In this document: piece by piece, positions 1-6,080 of the stretch | Layout of the letters: each line of letters starts with the position of its first letter | Position numbering within the stretch: position 1 is the stretch's first letter | From: an uncultured Muribaculaceae bacterium | Lineage (GTDB): Bacteria > Bacteroidota > Bacteroidia > Bacteroidales > Muribaculaceae | DNA: 24,506 bases | Assembly: GCA_910583795.1 (NCBI GenBank) | Contig: CAJTZQ010000055.1 | Span: 1-24,506, forward strand | Reading direction: 5' to 3' | The notes under the pieces: model-generated | The model's database searches: none | What the model was told of the DNA's origin: nothing | Seen by the model: only the letters and a program-made list of their open reading frames with translations | Position numbers and translations under genes: made by a program

Positions 1-68
1 TCAATTTTTCCAAAAGAGCCTGATATGTTCATTTATTTTTCTGAATTACTTATTATTAAAGTGCACTT

Positions 69-542
69 TTATACAGGTTTACCATCTTTGACATTCAGTC
101 CGGTCACCTCAATTGAAGAATACTCCGGAGTAAGTTCATACCCGAAATCTGTCTCAAAATCATCAAAAGAGTCATAATTTCCGCTTACCTCATGTTCAAG
201 ATCATAATCAGATTCCATACTAAAGACAGGCGACATATCATAACCTGCACTTTCCGCCAACTGAACCAATGCTTCGGGAGGATTGTCAAGATTTAACGAA
301 CTTGAAGACATTGACATATGATGGAACATATTCATCATTAACCATATCCCGGCAAACATCGCAGCGAGATAAACATAAGGTTTAACCCTCTGCCACGCAG
401 TGAGATGCACACTACGCGGAGCTTCAGGATAGGGAGGAAGATTCGACATGATGCGGACATTAAGCTCCTCAAAATAGCCTTCAGGAACCTTGAAACCGGG
501 CTCCTTGCCATATTTCTCTATTAGCTTATCTTCTTGTCGCAT
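69..542 (-). CDS. Putative anti-sigma-like single-pass membrane protein
   Basis: A 157-residue protein with no catalytic motif. The N-terminal ~50 residues are cytoplasm-like and carry a KVPEGYFEEL motif (about residues 18-27), which recurs in small Bacteroidales proteins encoded after ECF sigma factors. One hydrophobic segment lies at about residues 53-72. The remaining ~85 residues are acidic (many Asp, Glu and Ser) and would face the periplasm. It lies downstream of an ECF sigma gene on the same strand, so an anti-sigma or sigma-modulating role is the natural inference; no zinc-binding ZAS motif or FecR domain is visible. The two genes are about 205 bases apart with a hairpin between them, unlike the usual tight coupling, so it may have its own promoter, though I found no clean one. 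Confidence is high that it is a gene and moderate for the role. Confidence 0.75.
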   Translation of the reverse strand: MRQEDKLIEKYGKEPGFKVPEGYFEELNVRIMSNLPPYPEAPRSVHLTAWQRVKPYVYLAAMFAGIWLMMNMFHHMSMSSSSLNLDNPPEALVQLAESAGYDMSPVFSMESDYDLEHEVSGNYDSFDDFETDFGYELTPEYSSIEVTGLNVKDGKPV

Positions 543-712
543 ATCTGGTTCTTTTTTTATTTCTGACCGACAAAATCCTTAGAGGTTTAATTGAATTTAA
601 AAATATTTTATGATTCTCACAAAAACATTTTTAAACACCCTCTTGTTATTATAACGTAAACAAATTCGATTCATGATGTTAGGTTAGTTAAAAATAGTAT
701 TATGGAAAACAC

Positions 713-747
713 AAAGCGGCTGATTGAGAAACCAGCCGCTTTTTATT
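713..747 (-). terminator. Hairpin just after the sigma factor gene
   Basis: A perfect 10-bp stem (713-722 with 733-742) encloses a 10-base loop. It begins about five bases after the sigma gene's stop codon on the - strand. The T-rich run is better on the + strand (TTTTTATTTTA) than on the - strand (TTTGTGTTTT), but termination or attenuation of the sigma transcript before the anti-sigma-like gene is the simplest reading. Confidence 0.55.
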
Positions 748-1302
748 TTATGCTAACAAAGCATCTGTAACCTTCTTTACCGCATGATGATAGCTTGCCT
801 TCAAAGCTCCTACTGACGTGCCAAGTATTTCTGACATTTCCTCATATTTCATTTCATCATAATAACGCATATTAAAAACAAGTCGCTGTTTTTCCGGAAG
901 GGCAGCTATTGCCTTTTGTAATTCTTTCTGAATTTCATCTCCGTCGAAATATTCATCTGCTTCAATATTATTAAGGAGATAATCCTCATCTGAATCTTCG
1001 TTAAGCTGAAGACGCTGTTTCTCTTTATTTATAAAATTTATAGATTCATTGACGGCAATTTTAAATAGCCATGTAGAAAGCTTTGCGTCACCTCTGAAAT
1101 TATGAAGATTATTCCATGCCTTGATAAAAACATTCTGAACGAGTTCATTGGCATCATCATGATTCATCACCATCTTACGGATTTGCCAATAAACCGGTTG
1201 GGAATATTTTTTAATCAATGCATCGAAAGCCTGATGAGCCGTTGCTTTATTCTGCAACTGCTTCACAAGTTCTTTTTCATCTATAGGCGCCATGTATGTC
1301 AT
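748..1302 (-). CDS. ECF-type RNA polymerase sigma factor
   Basis: A 184-residue sigma-70 family protein of ECF size. Region 2 spans about residues 22-95, with FDALIKKYSQPVYWQ at its start, the ELVQNVFIKAWNNL core-binding helix and the STWLFKIAVNESINFI segment that contacts the -10 element. An acidic linker (about 100-120) follows, then region 4 (about 125-180) with the ALPEKQRLVFNMRYYDEMKYEE helix and the EILGTSVGALKASYHHAVKKV helix-turn-helix that reads the -35 element. Region 3 is absent, as expected for ECF factors. Translation may start at the first Met or at Met4 (MAPIDEKEL); the fit is similar. The outer-membrane protein gene diverges from it across a 378-base spacer. The regulon cannot be told from sequence. 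Confidence 0.93.
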   Translation of the reverse strand: MTYMAPIDEKELVKQLQNKATAHQAFDALIKKYSQPVYWQIRKMVMNHDDANELVQNVFIKAWNNLHNFRGDAKLSTWLFKIAVNESINFINKEKQRLQLNEDSDEDYLLNNIEADEYFDGDEIQKELQKAIAALPEKQRLVFNMRYYDEMKYEEMSEILGTSVGALKASYHHAVKKVTDALLA

Positions 1303-1477
1303 TCCCGCGAATCGTTTACGTGGTAAAATTAATAAACATTCTCCAATTTATTCGCATAAGACATCTGCATATAACTAAATTTAACAAAATGTCATAATTA
1401 ATTTTTCTATTTATCCTTTTTTTCAATCGATATCCCACCAATTAAACATTAAATTGAATATTGACGTTATGATTTAT

Positions 1478-1509
1478 ATAATTCAATTTTAGCAAGCGAA
1501 AGTTGAAGT
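1478..1509. repeat. Palindromic repeat element, copy 1
   Basis: A 32-base element matching 4061-4092 at all but five positions. It includes the shared blocks ATAATTCAA and GCGAAAGTTGAA. The two half-sites (AATTCAA and TTGAAGT) keep partial dyad symmetry in this copy; the other copy is almost perfectly symmetric. It could be a regulator binding site shared by two exported-protein loci or a dispersed miniature repeat. Two copies in one window cannot distinguish these. Confidence 0.55.
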
Positions 1510-1543
1510 TTATGTGTATTTACGGTTTACGGGTCAATCTTCA

Positions 1544-1564
1544 AAACAGATAATTTATCTGTTT
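1544..1564. repeat. 21-base perfect inverted repeat (operator-like)
   Basis: AAACAGATAA (1544-1553) and TTATCTGTTT (1555-1564) are exact reverse complements around one central base. It lies about 116 bases upstream of the barrel gene. A TTTAAAAAAG run follows, but the AT-rich stem makes a terminator unlikely. A dimeric repressor or activator site is an inference from symmetry alone. Confidence 0.4.
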
Positions 1565-1680
1565 AAAAAAGCCTTTCAAACTGTTGACTAAAGACTCTAA
1601 TTAAGCTTGCAAAACTAAATAAAAGTTTTATTCCGATGAAATATCGTTGGTTAATCAGCAATGTATAAACACTGTAGGCT

Positions 1681-2361
1681 ATGAAAATTAAAACTTATAT
1701 ATATGGTTTGGCATTGATGCTTGTAGTCATATTTTCATCACAAACAGCATCCGCCCAATATTATGAGATCGCAAATAGAATACCTTCTCTTATTCAACCC
1801 GCCATTTCCGGCTCAATGAGATATAAAGGGTTTGTTGACTTAGGATATTCCAAAACTCTCGGTAATTATAACGCTGATTTTCTTGAAGTCTCAACATCCC
1901 AGGGATTTCAATACACATCTTGGTTTTATATGGGTGTCGGGATAGGAGCTGATGTGTTGTTTGCTCATAAAAATGACAATTGGGGTGACGGATGGGAAGA
2001 TCCTTCCTATGGAAAGGATCATGGATCCATGACTACGGCAGTCATGTTGCCTCTTTTCACAGACTTCAGATTTAATATCGGAGGAAACAAAGGAGCGTCT
2101 TTCTTTATCGATCTAAAACTCGGATGCTCATTCTTATTAAGCAACAAGTATATCTCTATTGGAGACGGGTATCTTACAAACCAAGAATATTTCTATCTCC
2201 GTCCCTCTCTTGGGATCAGGATTCCTACGAATTCTAAAAATCCAAAACAAGCGTTTGATTTAGGAGTGTCTTATAAACTTCTCACTTCCAATTATTGGAA
2301 TTCTCGGAGCAGAGATATAACCCTCAACTCTCTCGGAGTCACGGTAGCATACGAATGGTGA
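1681..2361 (+). CDS. Outer-membrane beta-barrel protein (porin-like family)
   Basis: A 226-residue exported protein. The N-terminal 25 residues form a signal peptide with a likely cleavage after QTASA, leaving mature QYYEIANR. The mature part alternates aromatic and polar residues, is rich in Gly, and has repeated strand-like segments (FVDLGYSKTL, YMGVGIGADVLFA, AVMLPLFTDFRFNI, GASFFIDLKLGCSFLL, LRPSLGIRI, DLGVSYKLLT). It ends in LGVTVAYEW, the terminal aromatic typical of barrels inserted by the BAM complex. Eight to ten strands would fit the length. No substrate can be inferred. The diverging sigma/anti-sigma pair next door could regulate it, but that is only positional. The family assignment is secure at the fold level only. 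Confidence 0.8.
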   Translation: MKIKTYIYGLALMLVVIFSSQTASAQYYEIANRIPSLIQPAISGSMRYKGFVDLGYSKTLGNYNADFLEVSTSQGFQYTSWFYMGVGIGADVLFAHKNDNWGDGWEDPSYGKDHGSMTTAVMLPLFTDFRFNIGGNKGASFFIDLKLGCSFLLSNKYISIGDGYLTNQEYFYLRPSLGIRIPTNSKNPKQAFDLGVSYKLLTSNYWNSRSRDITLNSLGVTVAYEW

Positions 2362-2403
2362 TCTTTCAACTTCCGTAACTTAAAGCGGCTATATAAGTTA
2401 TGG

Positions 2404-2444
2404 AGCGCAGACCAAAAGTTTTTGTCCAACTCTTGTTCTGCGCT
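2404..2444. terminator. Possible convergent terminator hairpin
   Basis: AGCGCAGA (2404-2411) pairs exactly with TCTGCGCT (2437-2444), with an inner GACCAAAAG/TTTTTGTC pairing that extends the structure. It lies between the convergent barrel gene and the interrupted lipoprotein gene. There is no good T run on either side, so termination efficiency is doubtful. Confidence 0.35.
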
Positions 2445-2488
2445 TCAATTATGACACCGCCTACTTATGCTGAAGGATGTGAGAATGT

Positions 2489-4078
2489 TTATCGAGGCAT
2501 ATTGGAAGTATCTATCACATAGTGTTCATCAATAACTTCCCCGTCTCTTCCAAACAGAATTTTTCTTGGCACACCGCTGACTTCAAACAGAGCGGATAAT
2601 TTCCCATAAGTGATATGATCCAATAAAATGCACTCGTCTCCAGTCAAATATTTCGAACATATTTTGTCAAAAGTTTCTTGAGAGGCTTAATCTTCTCCAA
2701 CCACATATAGAATGACCCAATCTTTATTTCCAAGCGCTGACTCCCTGAAATCACGCGTATCTTGCATTTCCTTGAGACATGGCTTGCACTTCGGCAGCCA
2801 AAAATCCATAATAACATACTTACCCTTATAGGGTGCAAGCAGTTCATTAACTACGTCCGCTTCCTCACTATCGGTAAGATAATGTCGGTCATTGTGTATC
2901 ACCCGGCGTGCGTAAGACCGTACATTCTCTGCGATATCAGGATTCGGGATATAGGAAGATATAACAGTGTCTGCAAGCGTCATGGCAGCATCAAGAGTCT
3001 TTGTTTTTTTAAGGAATCCTCCTTTGCATAATGTTCTCGCAACAGCCAACTGGGCAAGTTCCGGCATGCCGGTAATATCAAAAAACAAGAGCATTGCATC
3101 AAACCGTTTCATATATCTCATAACTGCCTCATTATAATTTGAAGTCTTTTCCTCAGGGATATTTTTAGCCAACTTTTTCAACAATTTCGAACCTGCAAGG
3201 TTATCAACAAGTCCGCCGGTCCACTGTTGAGCCAAAAGATATCTGTCGTCGGCAAGTAAGACAGCTTTTAACGGAGCATAGTCGTCAGGGCTCTTCACTC
3301 CGAGCGATTCCTCATTGTCTAACAACCAGAAAGCCTTTTTGAAAGCAGCTGTATTTTTAAGTAGCCGTATTGTAACAGCCGACAGATCTGAACTGACCAA
3401 ATAGTTGTCAAGTCGCATCTTCCAGGCTTTTTCCCCCTCTTCATATATAGCGATCGCCTCCTTGGGAGAAAGATTGTCTGATTCTGCAATTTTATTTATA
3501 ATAGAATCACGCTCATCAAATTGGGGGGCAATATAAAGTTCATTGTTTATTCTGCCCATATCTCCCGAAAATGTTATCTTGCCGGTAGTATTGTCATATA
3601 TGATCTCAACATTCTTTCCGGCTTGAACATATACTGGGATAAAATCTTCTGGCATGCCCCTGACGAGCAATATTGCAGGAGTTGAAACCTTAAACCAGTT
3701 ATGAAAAGAATCTCTATTTTTAGAAATGGGAACAAAACGATTTATCACCTCTCCGGTTGCGATGTTTCCCGAGCCGACACTGACTGCATAGTCGGTGTCT
3801 CTATAATTGTTGGAGGTCGACGTAGTTACTTCTATATCAATCACCTTTCCGGATATTTCAGCAAGTCCTGTGGTATAAAATTCCTTGCTGTCTACTATTT
3901 TTATAGGTTCAATATTTGTGAGAGAAACCTTTTTTGAGGAAGAACATCCTGTCAACCCCGACACTATCACCAATATCGAAATAATCGTCATAGGTGACAT
4001 ATCGTAAAATTTAATGGAGAGATTATTTCTTATCATATTCTTATCATAATTTTTTATTACATAATTCAACTCTCGCAT
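2489..4078 (-). pseudogene. TlpA-like thioredoxin-fold lipoprotein, interrupted by an in-frame TAA
   Basis: Translation from 4078 gives 463 residues, ending at a TAA at 2687-2689. The same frame then continues for 65 sense codons to a TAA at 2489-2491. The N-terminal region has a lipoprotein signal with lipobox SGLTGC; real initiation is more likely at the ATG at 4036 (MIRNNLSIKF) or 4000 than at 4078. A long all-alpha/beta middle region precedes the thioredoxin fold, whose strand and active site are VIMDFWLPKCKPCLKEM (Cys431 and Cys434, numbered from 4078). The stop falls right after the VILYVVGED strand. The segment beyond it carries the missing second half, including the cis-proline loop SGVPRKILF and the following RDGEVIDEH hairpin. 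This is a nonsense mutation, not a frameshift. Without the cis-Pro half the redox domain should not fold. It lies 23 bases after the small thioredoxin gene on the same strand, so they may be one operon. Confidence 0.85.
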
Positions 4079-4092
4079 GCGAAAGTTGAATT
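4061..4092. repeat. Palindromic repeat element, copy 2
   Basis: Nearly perfect dyad: AATTCAACT (4063-4071) mirrors AGTTGAATT (4084-4092) around a TCGCATGCGA core, with one mismatched pair. It fills the gap between the small thioredoxin gene (stop at 4102) and the lipoprotein gene and covers the outermost ATG (4076-4078) of the latter, which supports a downstream start for that gene. It is related to the copy at 1478-1509. Confidence 0.6.
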
Positions 4093-4101
4093 ACTTTATT
4101 T

Positions 4102-4596
4102 TCAATTTACCACGGAAGGTGTCCAGTTCTTAAAAAATCGTATCACTTTCCCCTTGTCGTAACCATCGCCCGACTCAAGGAAACTGGAATCCTGTATATG
4201 TATCACATTTCCGGAACCGTCCAATACCACCAATGCCGGATAACCGAAACGTCCGGGATTACCAAGACGGGCGAGCATCTCCGCCGAACTTTTTTTAGTC
4301 GCCTCAGATTCATTGCGAGGATTATAGTTCACATGGATGTATACAAAATTCTCATCGACCATTTTCTTTATCTCTTCCTCGCCTTCAATAAATGCGGCAA
4401 AGCGTAGACACCATTTACACCAATTGCCACCAACCTGACACACAACAAATTTACCTTCTTTCGATGCGCTTTCTATGGCATTCGAAATCTGTACATTGGG
4501 ATCAATAGTCTCATCATAGACTTTCTTAATCTTTGTCTGAGAAAACGAAGCCATTGAGACACACGCTGCAAGAAGCAGAAAAAGCAATTTTTTCAT
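4102..4596 (-). CDS. Periplasmic thioredoxin-like protein (CKWC active site)
   Basis: A 164-residue exported protein. The signal peptide is residues 1 to about 20 (MKKLLFLLLAACVSMASFSQ). Mature positions about 33-130 form a thioredoxin fold. The active site is GNWCKWC (Cys60 and Cys63), of the Trx-7/DUF255-like type used by thiol-disulfide proteins that act on co-exported partners. The later RFGYPALVVLD strand supplies the cis-proline. Length and layout suit a single-domain periplasmic oxidoreductase or a chaperone-like protein. It is transcribed ahead of the interrupted TlpA-like lipoprotein, 23 bases apart. A near-consensus promoter lies about 240 bases upstream (4836-4867), implying a long 5' leader. 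Substrate and direction (oxidising or reducing) are unknown. Confidence 0.85.
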   Translation of the reverse strand: MKKLLFLLLAACVSMASFSQTKIKKVYDETIDPNVQISNAIESASKEGKFVVCQVGGNWCKWCLRFAAFIEGEEEIKKMVDENFVYIHVNYNPRNESEATKKSSAEMLARLGNPGRFGYPALVVLDGSGNVIHIQDSSFLESGDGYDKGKVIRFFKNWTPSVVN

Positions 4597-4835
4597 GATA
4601 ATAAGGTTCTATAAATGTTGATTATACTTCTGAAGTTGTTTAAACTTTTTCTTTTTCAAGATTTTATCAGATTTTCGAGAAGATTTTGAAACTTGAAGAG
4701 GAAATTTAGCGTGCCAAACGACCGATGAAAGGTTCAAAAGCGACCGAAAAGATGGCGGAAGATTGGGAAAGAGTTTTATCGTAAAAAGCAATAAAAAATC
4801 AATCTCCGTAAAAAAAGTTTGAGCAACTTCTCTGC

Positions 4836-4867
4836 AAAGATAATAAATTATCATTTGTTTAATGAAA
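4836..4867 (-). promoter_or_regulatory. Bacteroidota-type promoter for the thioredoxin gene or a small RNA
   Basis: On the - strand the -7 box is TATCTTTG (positions 4843 down to 4836), an exact TAnnTTTG. A one-mismatch -33 box TTTC (4867 down to 4864) lies 20 bases further upstream. The predicted start is near 4829-4831, more than 230 bases before the ATG at 4596. Confidence 0.55.
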
Positions 4868-4882
4868 TAAAAATCCGCAAAA

Positions 4883-4914
4883 TTTGGTTGTTTGGATAAT
4901 ATTACGTAATTTTG
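4883..4914 (+). promoter_or_regulatory. Promoter of tRNA-Leu
   Basis: TTTG (4883-4886), a 20-base spacer, then TAATTTTG (4907-4914), an exact match to the Bacteroidota TAnnTTTG box. Transcription should start around 4919-4921, about six bases before the mature tRNA 5' end. Confidence 0.75.
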
Positions 4915-4925
4915 CAGTCGCAAAC

Positions 4926-5006
4926 GCGCACGTGGCGTAATGGTAGCCGCGCCAGACTTAGGATCTGGTGTCTCACGACGTGGGGGTTCGAGTCCCTTCG
5001 TGCGCA
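4926..5006 (+). tRNA. tRNA-Leu (anticodon UAG)
   Basis: A class II tRNA fold can be drawn throughout. The acceptor stem is GCGCACG (4926-4932) with CGTGCGC (4999-5005), with A5006 as discriminator. The D arm has GCG/CGC with a TAATGGTAGC loop. The anticodon stem CCAGA/TCTGG holds the loop CTTAGGA with anticodon TAG (4959-4961), reading CUA and other CUN leucine codons. A 13-base extra arm with a GTC/GAC stem is the leucine-type feature. The T arm has TTCGAGT. CCA is not encoded. A strong hairpin follows immediately and a consensus promoter precedes it, so it is a single-gene transcript. Confidence 0.95.
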
Positions 5007-5008
5007 CA

Positions 5009-5058
5009 AAACAACCGCCTATAACATCATCTGTTTAGGCGGTTGTTTGGTTTTAAAC
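5009..5058 (+). terminator. Terminator of tRNA-Leu
   Basis: A perfect 13-bp stem (5009-5021 with 5036-5048; core ACAACCGCCTA/TAGGCGGTTGT) with a 14-base loop, followed by the T-rich GGTTTTAAACATTTTT. It starts three bases after the tRNA 3' end. Confidence 0.75.
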
Positions 5059-5079
5059 ATTTTTCTAAATCTTTTCTGC

Positions 5080-5988
5080 ATGAACTCAATTGCCGGCTTC
5101 ATCATAACAATCATATCGACTATTGTTTTATGTGTTCAATCTATCGCCCAGTCTCCCAAGCAAATAAAGGAGCTTCCTCTTCCGGAAGTGCCGGCGACTC
5201 TCACAAAGCCGGCAGAAAGAGCTGACTTCATTATATATCATTTTTGGGATGGATTGGATTTTTCAAACCCCGGTTCCTCACTTGATGATGCTTCTCTTGA
5301 ACAAAACTTCGTAAACTATATAAATCTATTCTCCCACTCACATTCAGAAAAACTACCTGAAAGTGTCTCCAAATTGTTAAGATCCGCCGAAACAAACCCT
5401 CCAGTTGCCAGAAGTCTTTATCTATTGGCTGACAAATATCTTGCAACAAAAGATTCCCCTTTTAGAAACGAAAGCAATTACATACTTTTTCTCAATAATG
5501 CAATCAAGTCTGATGCGCTCGGCGAAGCCGGAAGGGAAAGGGCAAAATATCGTCTCGAGGCGGCAATGAAAAATCGTCCCGGTTTTAAAGCCTCTGACTT
5601 TAAGTTCGAGACCCGCGAAGGGGAAATATCGTCTTTGTCGGAAATCCCTGATGCTCAAAAAACACTTCTGATATTTTATGATCCTGATTGCAATCATTGT
5701 TCTGAAACAATCGAAGAGATAAAAGAATTGTCACTTGATTCATTTAAAGTAGTGGCAATAGATCCTCAAGAAGATAAAGACCTATGGTATGAAACCAGCA
5801 ATGTATTACCCCAAAACTGGATAGTGGGATTCGCCCTTGACCCTATACAGGATGATGAGACATACATATTTGAAGAGATGCCGACATTGTATGTATTGGA
5901 TGCATCGAAAAATGTATTACTAAAAAAATGCAACTTTATTGGAAATCAAAGAATTATTACACTAACAAATTATACTTTCCACTCTTAA
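5080..5988 (+). CDS. DUF5106-type secreted protein with C-terminal thioredoxin fold
   Basis: A 302-residue protein when started at the ATG at 5080; the longer open frame runs back into the tRNA and is discarded. Residues 1 to about 24 are a signal peptide (hydrophobic IIISTIVLCVQSIA, then AQS). Residues about 45-165 match the helical layout I associate with DUF5106, including RADFIIYHFWDGLDF at about 48-62. Residues about 170-300 are thioredoxin-like: the strand TLLIFYDPDCNHC carries the Cys204/Cys207 pair, and EMPTLYVLD supplies the cis-Pro at 268. The CNHC active site and domain order resemble periplasmic TlpA/ResA-like reductases of Bacteroidota. It lies just after the tRNA-Leu terminator, with no obvious promoter of its own and no partner gene downstream on the same transcript. 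The exact substrate is unknown. Confidence 0.85.
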   Translation: MNSIAGFIITIISTIVLCVQSIAQSPKQIKELPLPEVPATLTKPAERADFIIYHFWDGLDFSNPGSSLDDASLEQNFVNYINLFSHSHSEKLPESVSKLLRSAETNPPVARSLYLLADKYLATKDSPFRNESNYILFLNNAIKSDALGEAGRERAKYRLEAAMKNRPGFKASDFKFETREGEISSLSEIPDAQKTLLIFYDPDCNHCSETIEEIKELSLDSFKVVAIDPQEDKDLWYETSNVLPQNWIVGFALDPIQDDETYIFEEMPTLYVLDASKNVLLKKCNFIGNQRIITLTNYTFHS

Positions 5989-6024
5989 CGGCTTCTGTTT
6001 TTCCAGGAACTTGAATAGCTGATG

Positions 6025-6057
6025 ACTTGCATTTTATGCATTTTTTTGCTAACTTTA
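6025..6057 (+). promoter_or_regulatory. Probable promoter of the parC-like gene
   Basis: TAACTTTA (6050-6057) is a one-mismatch TAnnTTTG box, with TTGC (6026-6029) about 20 bases upstream. The start would fall near 6062-6064, which excludes the upstream ATG at 6027 and supports translation from 6081. Confidence 0.55.
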
Positions 6058-6080
6058 CGGCAAATTCACTTTTCGAACAA

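Larger units (their letters stand above)
1303..1680. other. 378-base divergent intergenic region
   Basis: AT-rich spacer between the - strand sigma gene and the + strand barrel gene. It holds one copy of the repeated palindromic element (1478-1509) and a perfect short inverted repeat (1544-1564). No perfect TAnnTTTG promoter box was found for either gene; the nearest + strand match is TAAGCTTG at about 1603. No open frame in it looks coding. It is probably a two-way regulatory region. Confidence 0.6.
4597..4925. other. 329-base divergent spacer with leader candidate
   Basis: Region between the - strand thioredoxin gene and the + strand tRNA-Leu. It contains the tRNA promoter (4883-4914) and a - strand promoter (4836-4867). 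The ~230 bases between that promoter and the thioredoxin ATG have no convincing coding frame. They contain a short palindrome (ACTTCTGAAGT, 4628-4638) and, on the - strand, two TCGGTCG copies about 25 bases apart. It may be a regulatory leader, a small RNA, or a degraded gene. Confidence 0.5.

Noticed and set aside
4926..5006. tRNA-Leu as an integration site for a mobile element
   Set aside because: No integrase gene nearby and no second copy of the tRNA 3' end was seen in the window.
4609..5007. 132-codon - strand open frame over the tRNA and spacer
   Set aside because: Its first third is the antisense of tRNA-Leu and it crosses the tRNA promoter; composition does not look coding.
4912..5079. 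Upstream extension of the DUF5106 protein frame through the tRNA gene
   Set aside because: It would translate the tRNA-Leu and its terminator; the ATG at 5080 opens a good signal peptide.
6027..6080. 18-codon N-terminal extension of ParC
   Set aside because: It overlaps the predicted promoter box at 6050-6057 and has an unlikely sequence; the ATG at 6081 fits.
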